A stretch of DNA of 64,000 nt. Origin: Rutpela maculata. Lineage: Eukaryota; Arthropoda; Insecta; Coleoptera; Cerambycidae. The notes beneath the pieces were generated by a model. That model made no database searches, had not been told where the DNA came from, and saw only the letters and a list, made by a program, of their open reading frames with translations. Positions within the stretch are counted from its first letter, which is position 1. Every line of letters starts with the position of its first letter. This document shows positions 37,921 to 49,947 of the stretch, piece after piece. The position numbers were made by a program, and so were the translations under genes. The stretch is from assembly GCA_936432065.2 (NCBI GenBank), contig OW386285.2, forward strand, positions 185,256,301 to 185,320,300. The letters run 5' to 3'.

Positions 37921-39143
37921 AGGACCCCGGAACAAAACCCATGAAAATGTTGATTCGGTGGAATCGGCTGAAATTTTGGTATTTTGTAGTTCAAGTCATG
38001 CTGATCAAAAGTTCTTATCACATCGAGTCAATCCTATGTACAGTTTTTGAGATACAGCTTGCCAAAGTTAGGTAATTTGCGTCATTTTAGACATTCAAGA
38101 ACTTATTACTCTTAAAGTATTAACTTTAGCAAAAAATTGCAAGGGTCGAAATATTTTTGTTCAAGTCCAATAAAGCTCAAGAATTTTTTTCAGATTTTTT
38201 TTATCAATTTTTAGGTTAGGTAAAATATATATATGTCATATTTTGGCATGCTTAGGTGTAATTGGCTGAAACTTTGCTAATTTGGAATTAAAGTCATGCT
38301 GATCAAAAATTCCTATTGCACTGAGTCGATCCTATGAGCGGTTTTCGCTCCAGGTCCTAACAACGAGGTAACGGGTAATCTATATGTACGTGTTTATGAA
38401 TGGCTTCCAGCATGTTTGTGTACTGCGTGCATGCGTTTGTGTGTATGTATTTGTCAGTATCTACAAGGTTTTCTGGAAATATCGATGACAAACTTCTGGT
38501 GCAGATTCTACATGCAAAAATATGTCCGCAAATACCTTGAGATACGGCCGTTTGAAAATTGCTCCCAAAAACTGATTATTATTTTATATTTGAGAAACCT
38601 TTTGATTTACAGGGACGTGACATTATAAACATATTGACAATAATACAAGCTTATTTTAACATTACATTACATTTTTTATGCATGTACACAAACACATTGG
38701 AAGCCATTCATAAACACGTACATATAGATTACCTCGTTATTAGTACCTTCAAACACTCCTGGAGCGAAAACCACTCATACGATCGACTCAGTGCAATAGG
38801 AATTTTTGATTAGCGTGACTTTAACTATAGAATAGCAAAGTTTCAGCCAATCCCACTGAAGCATGCCAAAATATGACATATATTTTACATAACCTAAAAA
38901 TTGAAAAATATTTCGACCCTTGCAATTTTTTGCTAAAGTTAATAGTTTAAGAGTAAAAAGTTCTTGAATGTCTAAAATGACGCAAATTACCTAACTTTGA
39001 CAAGCTGTATCTCAAAAACTGTCCATAGGATTGACTCGATGTGGTAAGAACTTTTGATCAGCATAACTTGAACTACAAAATACCAGAATTTCAGCCGATT
39101 CCACCGAATCAATATTTTCATGGGTTTTGTTCCGGGGTCCTTT
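37919..39143. mobile_element. Giant palindromic element, 1225 bp, AAAGGACCCC ends
   Basis: The two halves (37919 to about 38500 and about 38560 to 39143) are inverted copies along most of their length. They share 'ccggaacaaaacccatgaaa', 'gatcaaaagttcttatcaca' and an inner 'gtgtttatgaatggcttcca'. Satellite sequence ends at the left boundary and resumes at the right ('tttcagttcgatatcttcaa'), so it is an insertion into a satellite unit. No transposase. Confidence 0.85.
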
Positions 39144-39336
39144 CAGTTCGATATCTTCAACCGTTCCCGAGTTATCAGCCGAAATCAGTGAACACCTCTG
39201 TCATTATTAGAATATCACCCTGTACATTGCACTGCTTTGAGAGCAAAAAACTATAAATTTCACTTGGTGGAGATTTTAAAAATCAGTATCAAATATAATT
39301 TGAGCATTTGGGAAAATCGAAATTTTGTGTTGAAAG

Positions 39337-41006
39337 GTAAGGTAAAAGACCTAATTATTGTCACTAACCCAATTATCGTCAGTTCTTACATGTTTTTGTG
39401 GAAAATAAGAAATTAGGAATTCGTTCATGTACAACAGAAATTAAAGATATTTTTTTATACATTTGGAAATGTTTTTAAACAACTCTTTTAACCCTTCGCA
39501 TCTTAGATTTTTTATTAGAAACAGTGTTTCAGTGGTGTTAGACCCTTTACCGATAGCCCCCTTTAAATTCTAAGGTAAGAGGAGGGTACACGCTACCTAT
39601 TTTTTATTGTTGAGCTTATTTTTCAATTCTTAGTTTTTGGGAATATATTTTCTAATTCATAAAGAATGTTATTTTTGTTATTTAACCATATGATATTATT
39701 TTTTTATAATTTTAACAGCAAAAAATAGGTGACGATATTAGGGAAAGCCACAAGAGAGATTACCCCATTATCGTCATAAGTGACGATAAAAGGGTTTTTA
39801 CATGAAATTTTCAGTTCAACAAAAAAATATATTGATATTGTCATTATGAAGTTGTTTTATTTTTTAACAGCTATACAAAGGTAAAAAATTTTCGGTACCT
39901 AATTATCGTCACCCACTTTTCTGAATAGTTTGGCTACAAAAAAATATTTCAAAGGGTGACGATATTATTTGCTATCTATGACGATAATATGATAGATGGA
40001 AAAAATACTACTTAATGAAAATATTGAACGAAAAATTAAGCAAGTTTCTTGTCATGTTACTTAAAAATGAGAAAAATAGGATCAAAAACAAGTGAAGAAG
40101 ATAAATTAAAAATAAATAATAAAGTTAATATTAATAATTACAATATAAATAACAATCCTCTTTACCAGTGAAGGCCTAAAGTGACCTTGTGTGAGAGGGG
40201 GCTGCACATTTCGAGACAAGAGACAGCCAGTGAGTATCCTAGTATACTAGGACAAATTTTATTTTCCATAAAAAATCTCAGTACCGCGATTGAAATTCGA
40301 ACCCGGGACTTCGGAATCTAGGGTGAGAGTTAAGCTTGCAGTCATACTGTCATATTAAAATTGGGCATTCTGCTGTCAAATATGAAAATATGGATTGCTT
40401 GGACTATTAATAAATTTAATATGTAGAGACTACAGTCTTAAGAAAATTACATAAAGTGGAATGAATTGACAATGTCGTCTATAGGAAATTATTGGAGAAT
40501 ATGAAGAAAGTGATACTGGAAAGAAGGCTATTAATAGGAAATAATATGTGTACGAAGAAAGAGAATATGTATTTCTGTTTAAAAAAATTTTTATGTACAC
40601 ATTCCATTCGTTTATAGGTATAATTTGATTTATTTCTTGTTCATTTTATAACTATTCTAATTTGTTATAAATTTTAAATGCTTTAGTTTTAAAATAATTT
40701 AAAAAATATTTAAAATAAAATTTCTGATATCAACTAAGACTGTGACGATATTTGGGACATGTATATGACGATATGTAAAGTGTCAAGTGACAATTATTAG
40801 GACAATGGGTTTTTATTCCCTATTGCACTAAAAATATAAAACAACGTTCTTTTCCCGTTAAAAATATCTTATTACTCCCATTTAAAATTAACAAGTGTCA
40901 GAACATTAAATAGCTATATTAATTTTTGAGTTTTCATTACAGAATTATTAAAGTCAAAAGTTAAACTTTTGCTTAACATGACGATAATTGGTACATTTAC
41001 CTTATT
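39337..41006. mobile_element. Non-autonomous element rich in GACGATAAT motifs
   Basis: The ends are AAGGTAAA and TTTACCTT. The flanking satellite reads across the gap when compared with the uninterrupted copy at 41355-41410, giving an empty-site argument. GACGATA(A/T)T or its complement occurs at least nine times, clustered toward both ends (39355-39385, 39730, 39765-39790, 39900, 39957-39990, 40741, 40768, 40979). No coding region is seen. Confidence 0.65.
40141..40380 (-). mobile_element. tRNA-like SINE candidate
   Basis: The minus strand contains CCCGGGTTCGAATTTCAATC, a strong Box B in a T-arm-like context, and a tRNA-like anticodon region upstream. A Box A is not convincing. It lies inside the 39337-41006 element, whose interior it may have joined. 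Confidence 0.45.
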
Positions 41007-41700
41007 TAGCAGCAAAACCATTAATCCTACAGAAATTTTTTGAGAAAGCAAATTCATCATCATTTTATTGTCTTTCTAACAGATCCCTACTATTTTTTTT
41101 GCCAAAATCAATATTTATCTAGATATTCGCAAGAGAAGAGAAAAAAAACACGTTTCCTTGGAAAATGTAAATTTCCACTTGTTTCGTTCCTAACGTCCCT
41201 ATTTTTTGTCTTACGTCAAAAAATAAAAAATAGTTTTTCGTAGCTCATTAAATTCTCTACAAATTCGTTAGGGCAAAGTATTTTGGCCTAGGGACCGCCG
41301 TTTAAGAGTTATAGAGGTTTAAAGAAAAAAATCAAATCGTGCAAATATAATTTGGGCATTTGGACGAAATCGACATTTTTTTTTTAAACGTATATAGCAG
41401 CGAAACCGTTAATCCTACAGGAATTTTTCGAGAAAGTAAATTCATCATCGTTTTATTATCTTTCTAATACATCCCTACCATTTTTTCGCTAAAACTAATA
41501 TTTATCTAGATATTTGCAAGAGAAAAGAAAATGTAAATTTCCACTTGTATCGCTCGTAGCAAAAAGTAAAAAATAATTTTTTGTAGCTTATTAAATTTTC
41601 TACAAATTCGTTAGGGTGAAGTGTTTTAACCTAGGGGGCACCGTTTAAAAGTTATGGAGGTTTAAAGAGAAAAAATTTCGAGATTTTGGACGAATTTCAA
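41007..41700 (+). repeat. Dimeric satellite, period about 385 bp
   Basis: Blocks starting near 41010 and 41395 share 'ttaatcctacaggaattttt', 'atttatctagatatttgcaa' and 'ttctctacaaattcgttagg'. The second unit is about 95 bp shorter. The partial block at 39240-39336 precedes the nested element. Confidence 0.8.
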
Positions 41701-42549
41701 AAAAGCCTCCACTTTGGCCGACCGTATCTCGGTAATTTTTGGAACAGCATAAAAATCCAAAAAAAGACTTTTAGGTAATTCAGTTCTGTACAATTTCGTT
41801 ACGTCAAAGTTTTTTGCCGTAGGAGTCGCCATTTAGAAGTTACGAACGATTTAATGAAAAAAGTGCATGACACCGTCATCTTGAAAGGCCCGCCGGGCCC
41901 AAACGAAAAGCCATTAAAATTTTGAGTGCGGCAAAGCGTTCCTGACATTATGTAGTTTTCCTTTGGGAGTTTTTATTTTTGAGCTATCTCTCACGGTTTC
42001 CGAGTTACAGATGAAAAACCGTTTTCAGAGTTGCGTCATCCGAGGGTAAATTTGGGTCGAAAACACGACATCTAAATTTACTCGTATTTTAAAAAATACG
42101 ATACCGCGACGGCCGTACTATGTAGGGATGGAAAGATGAAGACTTGTAGTTGATCCGCATTGTAAATTGCATGTCGAAATTCGAAAATTCAGCTCGGCAT
42201 GAACAAATCAAAAGTGACATTTTTACAATTTTTCGTTTAACGTTTCTCGATCGCGAATTTGTGTTAGAAGAGTGTCCATCTTCCATCTCATTCTGCCGCA
42301 AAAAAAGAGATAGACAGTCTTTGTGCATTAATAACTAATTAACCTTAGATCATTAGTCGTTCGGAATGTCGCGTTGAGATGTAGAATTTCACTCTCGACA
42401 GATCAGTACAGTCCCGATTCTGTCAATAGTCTCTAAAAAAAGCCTTTGCGTCTGCAAATTTGCAAATAGTAAGGGGTACAGCCCTGTATTATTGTACGGT
42501 ATAAGTTCTCTGACACTAGTCTATCGTTAGGTTAGACTATAAAATATAT
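41701..42549. other. Intergenic, left flank of the Polinton
   Basis: No gene recognised. The overlapping short ORFs near 42089-42338 lack family features. Confidence 0.5.
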
Positions 42550-42555
42550 CTTACG
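42550..42555 (+). repeat. Polinton target-site duplication, left copy
   Basis: CTTACG directly before the left terminal repeat; identical to 57607-57612. Six base pairs is the duplication length known for Polintons. Confidence 0.95.
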
Positions 42556-43208
42556 AGTAGTATAGCAGACGGGGTTCTGTGACACTCGATGGCATGTCCA
42601 TTCACATCTTACCACCCTTGTACTTCTTGTACAAGAAAATGAAAGAATAATCTGAAGAAGTAATCAACAATGACCAGAGGCCTCAAAGAAGTAATCGACA
42701 ATAACCAGAAGATGCAAAGAAGTAATCAGCAATGACCAGAAGGTCGAGTAATTAAAAAAAGAATAATATTGGTCATTGCCAGAAGACCGTATGCAAAGTA
42801 TGGTGATAAAAGATAATTTATGCACGTTTTGCTTATTTATCATGTAGTTTAACTTAACAAAAATGCGTGGTAATTAATTTAAGCTGATAATTATGCAGAA
42901 TAATTGATATATTTACTGCTTTATCTATGAAGTTATTTGTTTAATGATGTATATTTATGCAGATTTATTGAGATTGGGGTGATTAACATAATTATTGGCG
43001 CGCTTAAATAATATATGCATAGGCTAAAAACAATGTATTTCCGAAGTACATTTTTTTATAGATCTAGTAATATAATGTTATATAAAAAATTTGCTCGTGC
43101 TGCATAGACGGACAGCTACGTGACGTATGGCCTAGATAAAATTAACCGATGGCACGCTTAGTGTAATGTAAAATATTGTAATGGAAGGAATTGCAAAATA
43201 TATGAATG
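42556..43208 (+). repeat. Polinton left terminal inverted repeat
   Basis: 653 bp starting AGTAGTATAGCAGACGGGG; inverted match to 56937-57606. Differences are few: a base at position 2, small indels and scattered substitutions. Similarity stops at TATGAATG. Confidence 0.93.
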
Positions 43209-43861
43209 CTAATAAGATCACATAGTATATCAATCTGTTAAAGCAAAATATAAAATTTTAAGTGTCAAATATGAAATATTTAACCCCCTAATCAATTTTG
43301 TGAATACAAATTAATGAAAGACAAGTAATGAATTCGAATAATTTTTTTATTATAATATGCATTAAAAAAGATATAAAACTGATATTACAGTAATATGAAG
43401 AACAATTTATATATGGTTTATTGTTTCAGATATAACCAACATACATGTACTATTAACAACAGTCATATTGCTATAGGTTTTAATATTACATTAAATAATT
43501 TATTAAATATTTTTTTTTCAATTTAAAAAATTATCATAAGAATGATTTACATATCCACTTTGTGTTTTATGATAACAATCTCTCTAGAAGAAAATCGTTC
43601 CCTCTGTATTGAAAGCTTTGGATGTCTATAATATACATGGTACGGCGATATTTTTCTTGCAGGTTTTGTTCCTTTTATCGTATTGGATTGGAATCGATGA
43701 TAATCCTGAAAAACTGCTTCCCACTTGCACTTGGAGAGATTAGTTTTCTGTTCCTCCATGGTGGACTTTATGTAGAGTTGACTGCGGGCAGTAAAAATAA
43801 AGAACATTTGAGAAGAAAATTGTTTTTGATATTTTTTAAAACAAAAGAGGAAATTGATATT
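43209..43861. other. Space between left repeat and polB, with a small ORF remnant
   Basis: Mostly AT-rich. On the minus strand, 43567-43638 encodes a 23-residue peptide beginning MYIIDIQSFQ, which resembles the start of the conserved protein at 48070-48474 (MKLIIDVQYFK). It may be the N-terminus of a decayed paralogue. The 86-codon minus ORF (43547-43807) is not recognised. Confidence 0.45.
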
Positions 43862-46800
43862 TCATTGATGATAACCCCAAGGTAATGTGTCCGTAGTAAT
43901 ATAGTTAAGAATTCTTTTGTCGTCATAGGGACTTAATGCAACTTTCTTTTGTTTGATTGTATACACTTCATGTTTTTCAGATTTGATTACATTTTGGATA
44001 GTTTCCATGCAGGAACTATTAAATAAACTTTGATAATAATTGTTAAAACTGATTGATTTTAGTGAAGATCTAGTTATTCCTTTAGCCTTCTTAGTTATAC
44101 CAACATTTGCAATAAAATGTTGTATTTCCTCCTCAGATACACCTTTTTCTTTTAGTTTTTCTATTTCCAATTCTACGTTTGAATTTGAGAGTACTTTTAA
44201 TGCATACATTTTTGATCTTAAACCAATGAATTCGGTCATAACGTTACCATTATTTTCATCTTTCATAATGCCTAAAACCTTCTTATTTTTTAATGGTATA
44301 CCATAAATATTATCAGGTGCATAATCTGAAGTATCAAATTTATGTATGTCCTCTTTTATATGATTGTAGATATTATCATCATAAATTTGATAAATTAACG
44401 AATCTGTATCACAATATAAGAGCTTGGCATTATTTTTGAATTTTTTTTAAAACATAATTATAATGAAAATCGTAGAGAATAGTTTTTGAGATATCTAGAA
44501 TGGAAAAACCAACAAATATTGGTTTATTAAATTTAACATTTAATCTGGTCATTTCTATTATAACTATGTCTTTACCAAAAATTGTACAACTGTGAAAATT
44601 TGGTTTTGAAATGTAATAATTTGTACCATACCTACCACTCCATTTGGTAACTATTTTTACATCTCTATATTTTCTCACATTCGCCATCGTTTTACCAAAT
44701 ACAGCATTATTCATAAGTTTAAAAAAGTTTTTTTCAAAGTCATTTTTACTTAATTTTCTTAATTCAGTATTTAGATCAATGTATTTTTTCATCCAACAAG
44801 ATTGTTGAAATTTCAAAATTCGATGTATTTTTAAAATTTTCATACCTAGTTCTAGAGCTTGTTTTAAGTTTTTGTAGTGAATGATATATCTCTCTTTATT
44901 AAAAAGTGTTGTTAACAATTTTGGGGTTTTTGTTTGAGAATTTGGTGGGATTAAATGTTGTGGGCATAGAGGAAGGTCTTTGTGATAATCAAACAAGTTC
45001 TTTGGGTACTCAAGATCAACTTCGAATATATATCCACTATCACCCTCATCAGAAATATTCATAATATTTTCTTCTTTGTAAATATCATCAACCCATTCAA
45101 ATTGACTAATGGGCAATGGCAGAGTCATTGCTGTTGCATACATGCTATTTAAATCCCAGTACATGAGATAAGATGATGGAAGGTCTGGATTATATTCATT
45201 ACCCATGTGCTTGTTATTAGCTTTACCATAACGATTGGAACATTGTGAAATGCCTCCTCTTATACCTCGTTCAATAAACATAATCATATCGATATCTATT
45301 TTTAGACATGCATCAAATGCCAATCCGGGTGCTGTATAATAATGAAGACTATCCAATTCATATGTTTTTAAACAAGTAGCTCTAAAGTTTTCAAAAATAT
45401 CTGCAAGTAATAACACATCTGTCTTAAGATAAATCTCTGCATATTCTTGTAATGTTTTTATCTGAAATGTATCCCACACATTACAAGCATGTTTATATTC
45501 GCTTTCAGAAATTCTTTGTTTTTGAATATGACTATAAAATAATTCTATTGGAGGTAAACTAGTGTCCTGTAATTTTTTCCAACAATCGAGGTATTCATAT
45601 GGAAATACACCTTTTCGTATAAGCAATTGAAATTCTTTTTCGTTATTGCAATGGCTTCTCGTAATTACTTTTTGATCATCATTCAGATATGAAGATAATT
45701 TATCAATACTGCTAGCCATGAATCTAAATGAATCTAAAAATCTAAAATTGATATTTGTATTTTTAATATATTTTGTAAATGAAATGTATTTTTCTTTATT
45801 AACCGGAAGCAAATTAATTTTTCCTTTTATTTCTGTACTTAATGCCATTATCAAAAAATGGCTATCATATCCTGATAAATTGTGAAAAATTACAGGTACT
45901 GAATGACTGTCGGTGAACAAAATATTACATGTATTGTGAGCACTGCCTCTATAGTCCCCAGTAAGATGATTATGTCCTTTCACTTTTATTTCACCAGGTA
46001 GGAATGGTTTTGAACAAATGTGGCAATATTGTGATGAATGAAAATTATTATATTGTTCTATCGTTAGAGGTTTCATTGGAATAGGTTTTAAAAAAATTGA
46101 TTGTAATTTATTAGCAATTTTTTCCAACTCTTTAACAAACCAGATTTGACAATCTTTACCTGTATAAGAATTAAATGATGAAAGTGAATCATTATAGGCA
46201 CATTTAAGGTAATAAGCAATACTAAAGGCCTCATGTTTTTGATACTTTTTGGTTCGATTAGTTAACTTTGAATCATGATATTTTTCCAAAATACTCTCGA
46301 TATCTGGTACAAATGGTACTTTTTCTTTGTTTTTAAAATTGGAATATTTCATTATTTTTTCATGTTCTGAAGGTGGAGTTATTTTTGATTTATTTAAATT
46401 CTTACAATCTAACAAATGTTTATGTAAAGCATTTTCCATTATAAAGTGATTTAAACACCTTTCACAAAACCATTTTTTGTTTTTAACATTTCCAACCTGT
46501 TTATTTATTAAACGTGATAAATCCTTAATTAAAGCAAAATGATAGAGTCTTTCTTCCAGATGAATATCTTCATCATACATATCCAAATCCATTTTATTAT
46601 CATCATCATCATTATCACAATCGTAATAATTACATGGGAGCATAAGTAGATTTATATGAGGAGTAAAATCATTTTTGCTTAGAGTTAATGGTAACACTTC
46701 TTTTTTATCAATCGTAAACACATTGATAGACAATTGATTTAGTTTTTCAAATTTTGGAATATCTTTTAGACTAATAGGAAAATTGATACCATCATATTTT

Positions 46801-47642
46801 AATACTTCACTAAAATGTGGGTAACTGGAGATACGACGGACATTTTTTTGATTGTTTTTAACTGGATATAAAGCACATACAATCGAATACAAGAAACAGT
46901 ATTCATCGTAATTTTTTATATTAATTATACTTTTAGTATTTTTTATAAAAGGTGGTAACTCGATATAAGTTGATATACCACAATTTATAGGTGTATAATT
47001 ATTAATATTTACTTTTAAATGTAAAATTTCATACAATGCAAAACCGCTGTCGCGTTCTTGGAATTCTCCTAGTTTTGTTAAAATTTTATCTTTTACATGT
47101 TCAACATACCAAGCTCTTAAATTAGTATTTCTATCAATTATATAATTTTTTGTGGAAAAATGTTTTATATCTGTTTCTCCATTCTGGGGTTTTATAAAAT
47201 TTCCAAAAAAATGTTACGTTAACTTTTAGTAACGATTTTTTTAATTCGTTATTAATTTTGATTGAAAAACTTTTAAATGCTTTTTCCAAAAATATTTTAG
47301 GATCTTTTATATTAAGATTTGTTATTACACCGGTTCTCAATCTTCCATTGAAACATGAATCAACATCTTGCCAAATTAAGTTTTTTGTAAATTTCCTCTT
47401 CGATTTATTAAAATATAATGTTTTTAAATTTTGTAAATTTCCTTTATAATATTTTAAGAGAGACAAACCTGATTCAATTTTAGCAAAGTTTTTAACACAA
47501 TTCGATTTATTTTTAATACATTTTCTTTTTTCAAAATATGAATCCACTTAGAATACTCCTCTTTTGTCTTAATTATCATACAGACCTTCTCAAATTTTTT
47601 TATCATGCCAGAGAGAATACCATCCATAGATTGTGAACTCAT
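43862..47642 (-). pseudogene. polB: Protein-primed family B DNA polymerase, frameshifted
   Basis: This is the replicative polymerase of the element. The central frame (44430-47036, 868 codons) carries a C2H2-type finger (Cys191, Cys194), Exo I D-x-E (Asp245, Glu247), an endonuclease-VII-like zinc/His segment (CHIC...HNHLTGDYRG, 338-370), Exo II (GYDSHFL, 389-395), Exo III (TDVLLLADIF, 539-548), polymerase motif A (DLNSMYATAM, 628-637) and motif B (KLMNNAVFGKTM, 773-784). Motif C (YCDTDS, about 44399-44420) and the C-terminus (to 43862) lie in another frame, after a shift in an A-run near 44445. The N-terminal part (47134-47547, WQDVDSCFNGRLRTG) is in a third frame, with a shift near 47200 in a T-run; a likely ATG at 47642 needs one more shift. 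All breaks are at or near homopolymers. Confidence 0.92.
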
Positions 47643-48069
47643 ATTACTGTAAAAGATAATACACTAATTATTAATTTTTAGATTTATAAGTTATAATAAA
47701 CTTACTAATTATTAAAACCGCGCAAACGACTTGTTGAGAGGATAAATAGCGAATGACACACAGTATTTCTGTATATAGATAAATTATTTATATTGAAAAA
47801 ATTTGCATACGCCTACAATTTTCACATTGTGCAGTTTTTTTATTTACATCATCCTTATCTAAATAAGGTTAAATACCAGTGATAATAGTGATACATGCCC
47901 ATTTAAAATAATTTGCATAGATGATTGAGTGCATATTTATGCTAATTTTGTTTTATTAGGGTAAAAAATCATAACTGATAAACTAAAACCAAGTTCTTCT
48001 GAATTAAAAAAAATAAATAAAAAGTGAAATAAAGTTTATTTCATAAAGTTGTTATAAAGATATAGTACA
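47643..48069. other. Intergenic segment within the Polinton
   Basis: AT-rich gap upstream of polB and downstream of the 134-aa gene. It presumably contains the polB promoter; no motif was identified with confidence. Confidence 0.5.
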
Positions 48070-48474
48070 TTAGATAAAGACACATACAGATTTTTTATGA
48101 TTTAAACAAAGTGGATTTGATTGTTTAATTGTTGGCTGCTCTTCAAGTTCAATGATGGGTTTTGTTGAATATTTTCTCAAAAAATCAGCCTTTTCTCTTC
48201 CTTTAACGTAAACAGTGTCTGCTTTTTCCAAAAGTGTTGTGAGAATATTCTCAAACTGATAAAGTGGTACATATCCCTCATTCCAGTCAATACAATGTTG
48301 ATTTTGCATTAACCAGTGAGCTTGCTTTCGCAAGTGTTCTGGTAATTTAGTCATAGAGAAAGGCGGTTTAAAAGTATAATGACATATCCTATATCCGTCA
48401 TAAGCAGCAAATTCCTTAACTATAAATGTGTTATTTTGAATTTTAAAGTATTGCACATCTATTATTAATTTCAT
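48070..48474 (-). CDS. Conserved insect Maverick-associated protein, 134 aa
   Basis: The ORF is intact from ATG to stop. It begins MKLIIDVQYFKIQNNTFIVK and contains HYTFKPPF, QAHWLMQNQHCIDWNEGY and VYVKGREKADFLRKY, then a Cys/His-containing tail. Proteins of this pattern (start IIDVQ-x-F, a central FKPPF and a VYVKG motif) are familiar to me from insect genomes and mobile elements. The buried acidic N-terminal strand and overall motif order recall RNase H-fold exonucleases, but I cannot confirm catalysis. It lies between polB and the major capsid gene, same orientation. Confidence 0.7.
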   Translation of the reverse strand: MKLIIDVQYFKIQNNTFIVKEFAAYDGYRICHYTFKPPFSMTKLPEHLRKQAHWLMQNQHCIDWNEGYVPLYQFENILTTLLEKADTVYVKGREKADFLRKYSTKPIIELEEQPTIKQSNPLCLNHKKSVCVFI

Positions 48475-48535
48475 AGCTGTAATCTCTTTGAAAATTCTAC
48501 TAATACTGCCATGTAAATGCTTTAAACCATTTATT

Positions 48536-49757
48536 TTAAAGCTGTCTAACTATTTTTGTTAAAGGACTATAGCTTATCAATTTATCATGTAAAATTAAAC
48601 AGTAAGCAGAGGTTATTCTTCGGAATATTTTCACTGGACTCAAATTCTACTCTCATGACGATAGGACCGGATTGAATCGATTCTTTTTGATGTGAGCAAT
48701 CAATGTAAGTTACGGGGGTTATATCCTTAAATTCTGTAGAAGTGAAAATAGGCTCGTTTTGAAGTTCATAATAAGATTCTCTGAACTCTGCAAACATATT
48801 ATATAAGACAGCAAATTTATTTTCCTTAAAGTCCAGATAGAGATCAGTATATGGATATCTTTCAGAATTAAGAAAAGTTTTAATATTTCTTAGATTGCAA
48901 TGATCAAATTTACTCATATCCTTAGTTACATTATTCCTCCTAGAATTTTGAAAGGCTACGATAACATGCCTAGGCGTTTCAAGCTTGGTTGTTGTCTTCA
49001 CAGGCCAGTTATGTCTGTTGGTTTCTGCTAATTCAGGAAATTCAACAAGTTCCCAACTTCTAAATCCCACTAATAAATCAACATTGTCATCAATAAGTTT
49101 TGTTAATGCCAACTCTTGTGGAATACTAACTGAAATGTGGGGTATATTCCAAGATAATTTACTGATTTCTATTTTTGGTACAACAGTATCTTCACTGCTA
49201 ATCACAGCATTTAAGTCATCACTGCTACGTAGTAAAACTAATTCTTGTTTAACATTAATTAGTATTTTTTTAAAGTCTTCAAAAAATCCCATTAGCATTT
49301 TAAGGGGGATGCATACATTGAAGTTTCCTTTACTATCAACTAAAATATTATCTGTCAGTTTCGCTTTCGGAAACCAACCAGCATTTTGAAGTCTGATGCT
49401 ATCGTTTGAATTGTATGATAGATATGCCTTTAATGTTGACGTTAAACCTACATCTCAAACTGAGTCAGCTGTAATTCCATTCATCAAATACCGAATTTCC
49501 TTAAAGAGAAAGGGTATCCCATTGTTTATGAATTTCAATTTATCACTAACAGCACCATCACTTTTTGTTAATCTTCCCTCTATATACAAGAAACTCTTGC
49601 AGGGTAAAGTAAACTTATCAACTTCTTGTATAGGTATTACTATTTCATCATTATAGTTTAATTTTGTGGGTAAGTAAGGTTCATAAGTATGTATTTCACA
49701 ACTCTGTATTGTATTGTCTATATAAAGTTGATCTGTCACATTTAATATATTATCCAT
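48536..49757 (-). pseudogene. Major capsid protein (double jelly roll, hexon-like), interrupted
   Basis: The ORF begins MDNILNVTDQLYIDN at 49757 and stays in one frame to 48585, except for a premature TGA at 49455-49457 (codon 101). Conserved segments are YLPTKLNYNDE, LYIEGRL, a strong PLKMLMGFFEDF after the TGA, and NRHNWPVKTT. The conserved C-terminal tail appears in a different frame at about 48536-48600, so a frameshift lies near 48595. Polinton major capsid proteins are the homologues of adenovirus hexon and form the icosahedral shell. Damage is one nonsense (possibly CGA to TGA decay) plus one indel; otherwise the gene is well conserved. Confidence 0.88.
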
Positions 49758-49765
49758 TTTTTTTG

Positions 49766-49945
49766 TTATAAATTCAACTGATATCCAAGAGATTGTAGAA
49801 AAAGACGATTTTCTGGTGTTAACTGCTTGACTGTAATTTTCCTACTAACGTTTGCTTTTTCTTTCTTCTTATTATAAAACTTTTTTTTTCTTAACGGTTT
49901 GTTCTTATTACGTGCAACATATACTTTATTGTATCTTATCACCAT
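49766..49945 (-). CDS. Small basic protein, 59 aa
   Basis: An ORF missed at usual length cut-offs. It starts MVIRYNKVYVARNK, has a Lys/Arg-rich core (PLRKKKFYNKKKEKAN) and ends KQLTPENRLFLQSLGYQLNL. The last segment resembles the short basic proteins with an LTPEN-x-x-FL-x-SLG ending that I recall from insect Mavericks. Spacing is very tight: 8 bp to the capsid start on one side, overlap by a few bases with the penton stop region on the other. A nucleic-acid-binding or scaffolding role is an inference from charge and position. Confidence 0.75.
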   Translation of the reverse strand: MVIRYNKVYVARNKNKPLRKKKFYNKKKEKANVSRKITVKQLTPENRLFLQSLGYQLNL

Positions 49946-49947
49946 GA

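Noticed and set aside
43622..43885. 87-codon plus-strand ORF in the Polinton left region
   Set aside because: It overlaps the polB 3' end antisense and has no recognisable features.
46020..46130. Endonuclease-VII-like zinc segment in PolB considered as a separate homing endonuclease or intein
   Set aside because: It is in frame within the exonuclease region and is a usual part of Maverick PolB; no splice-junction residues are seen.
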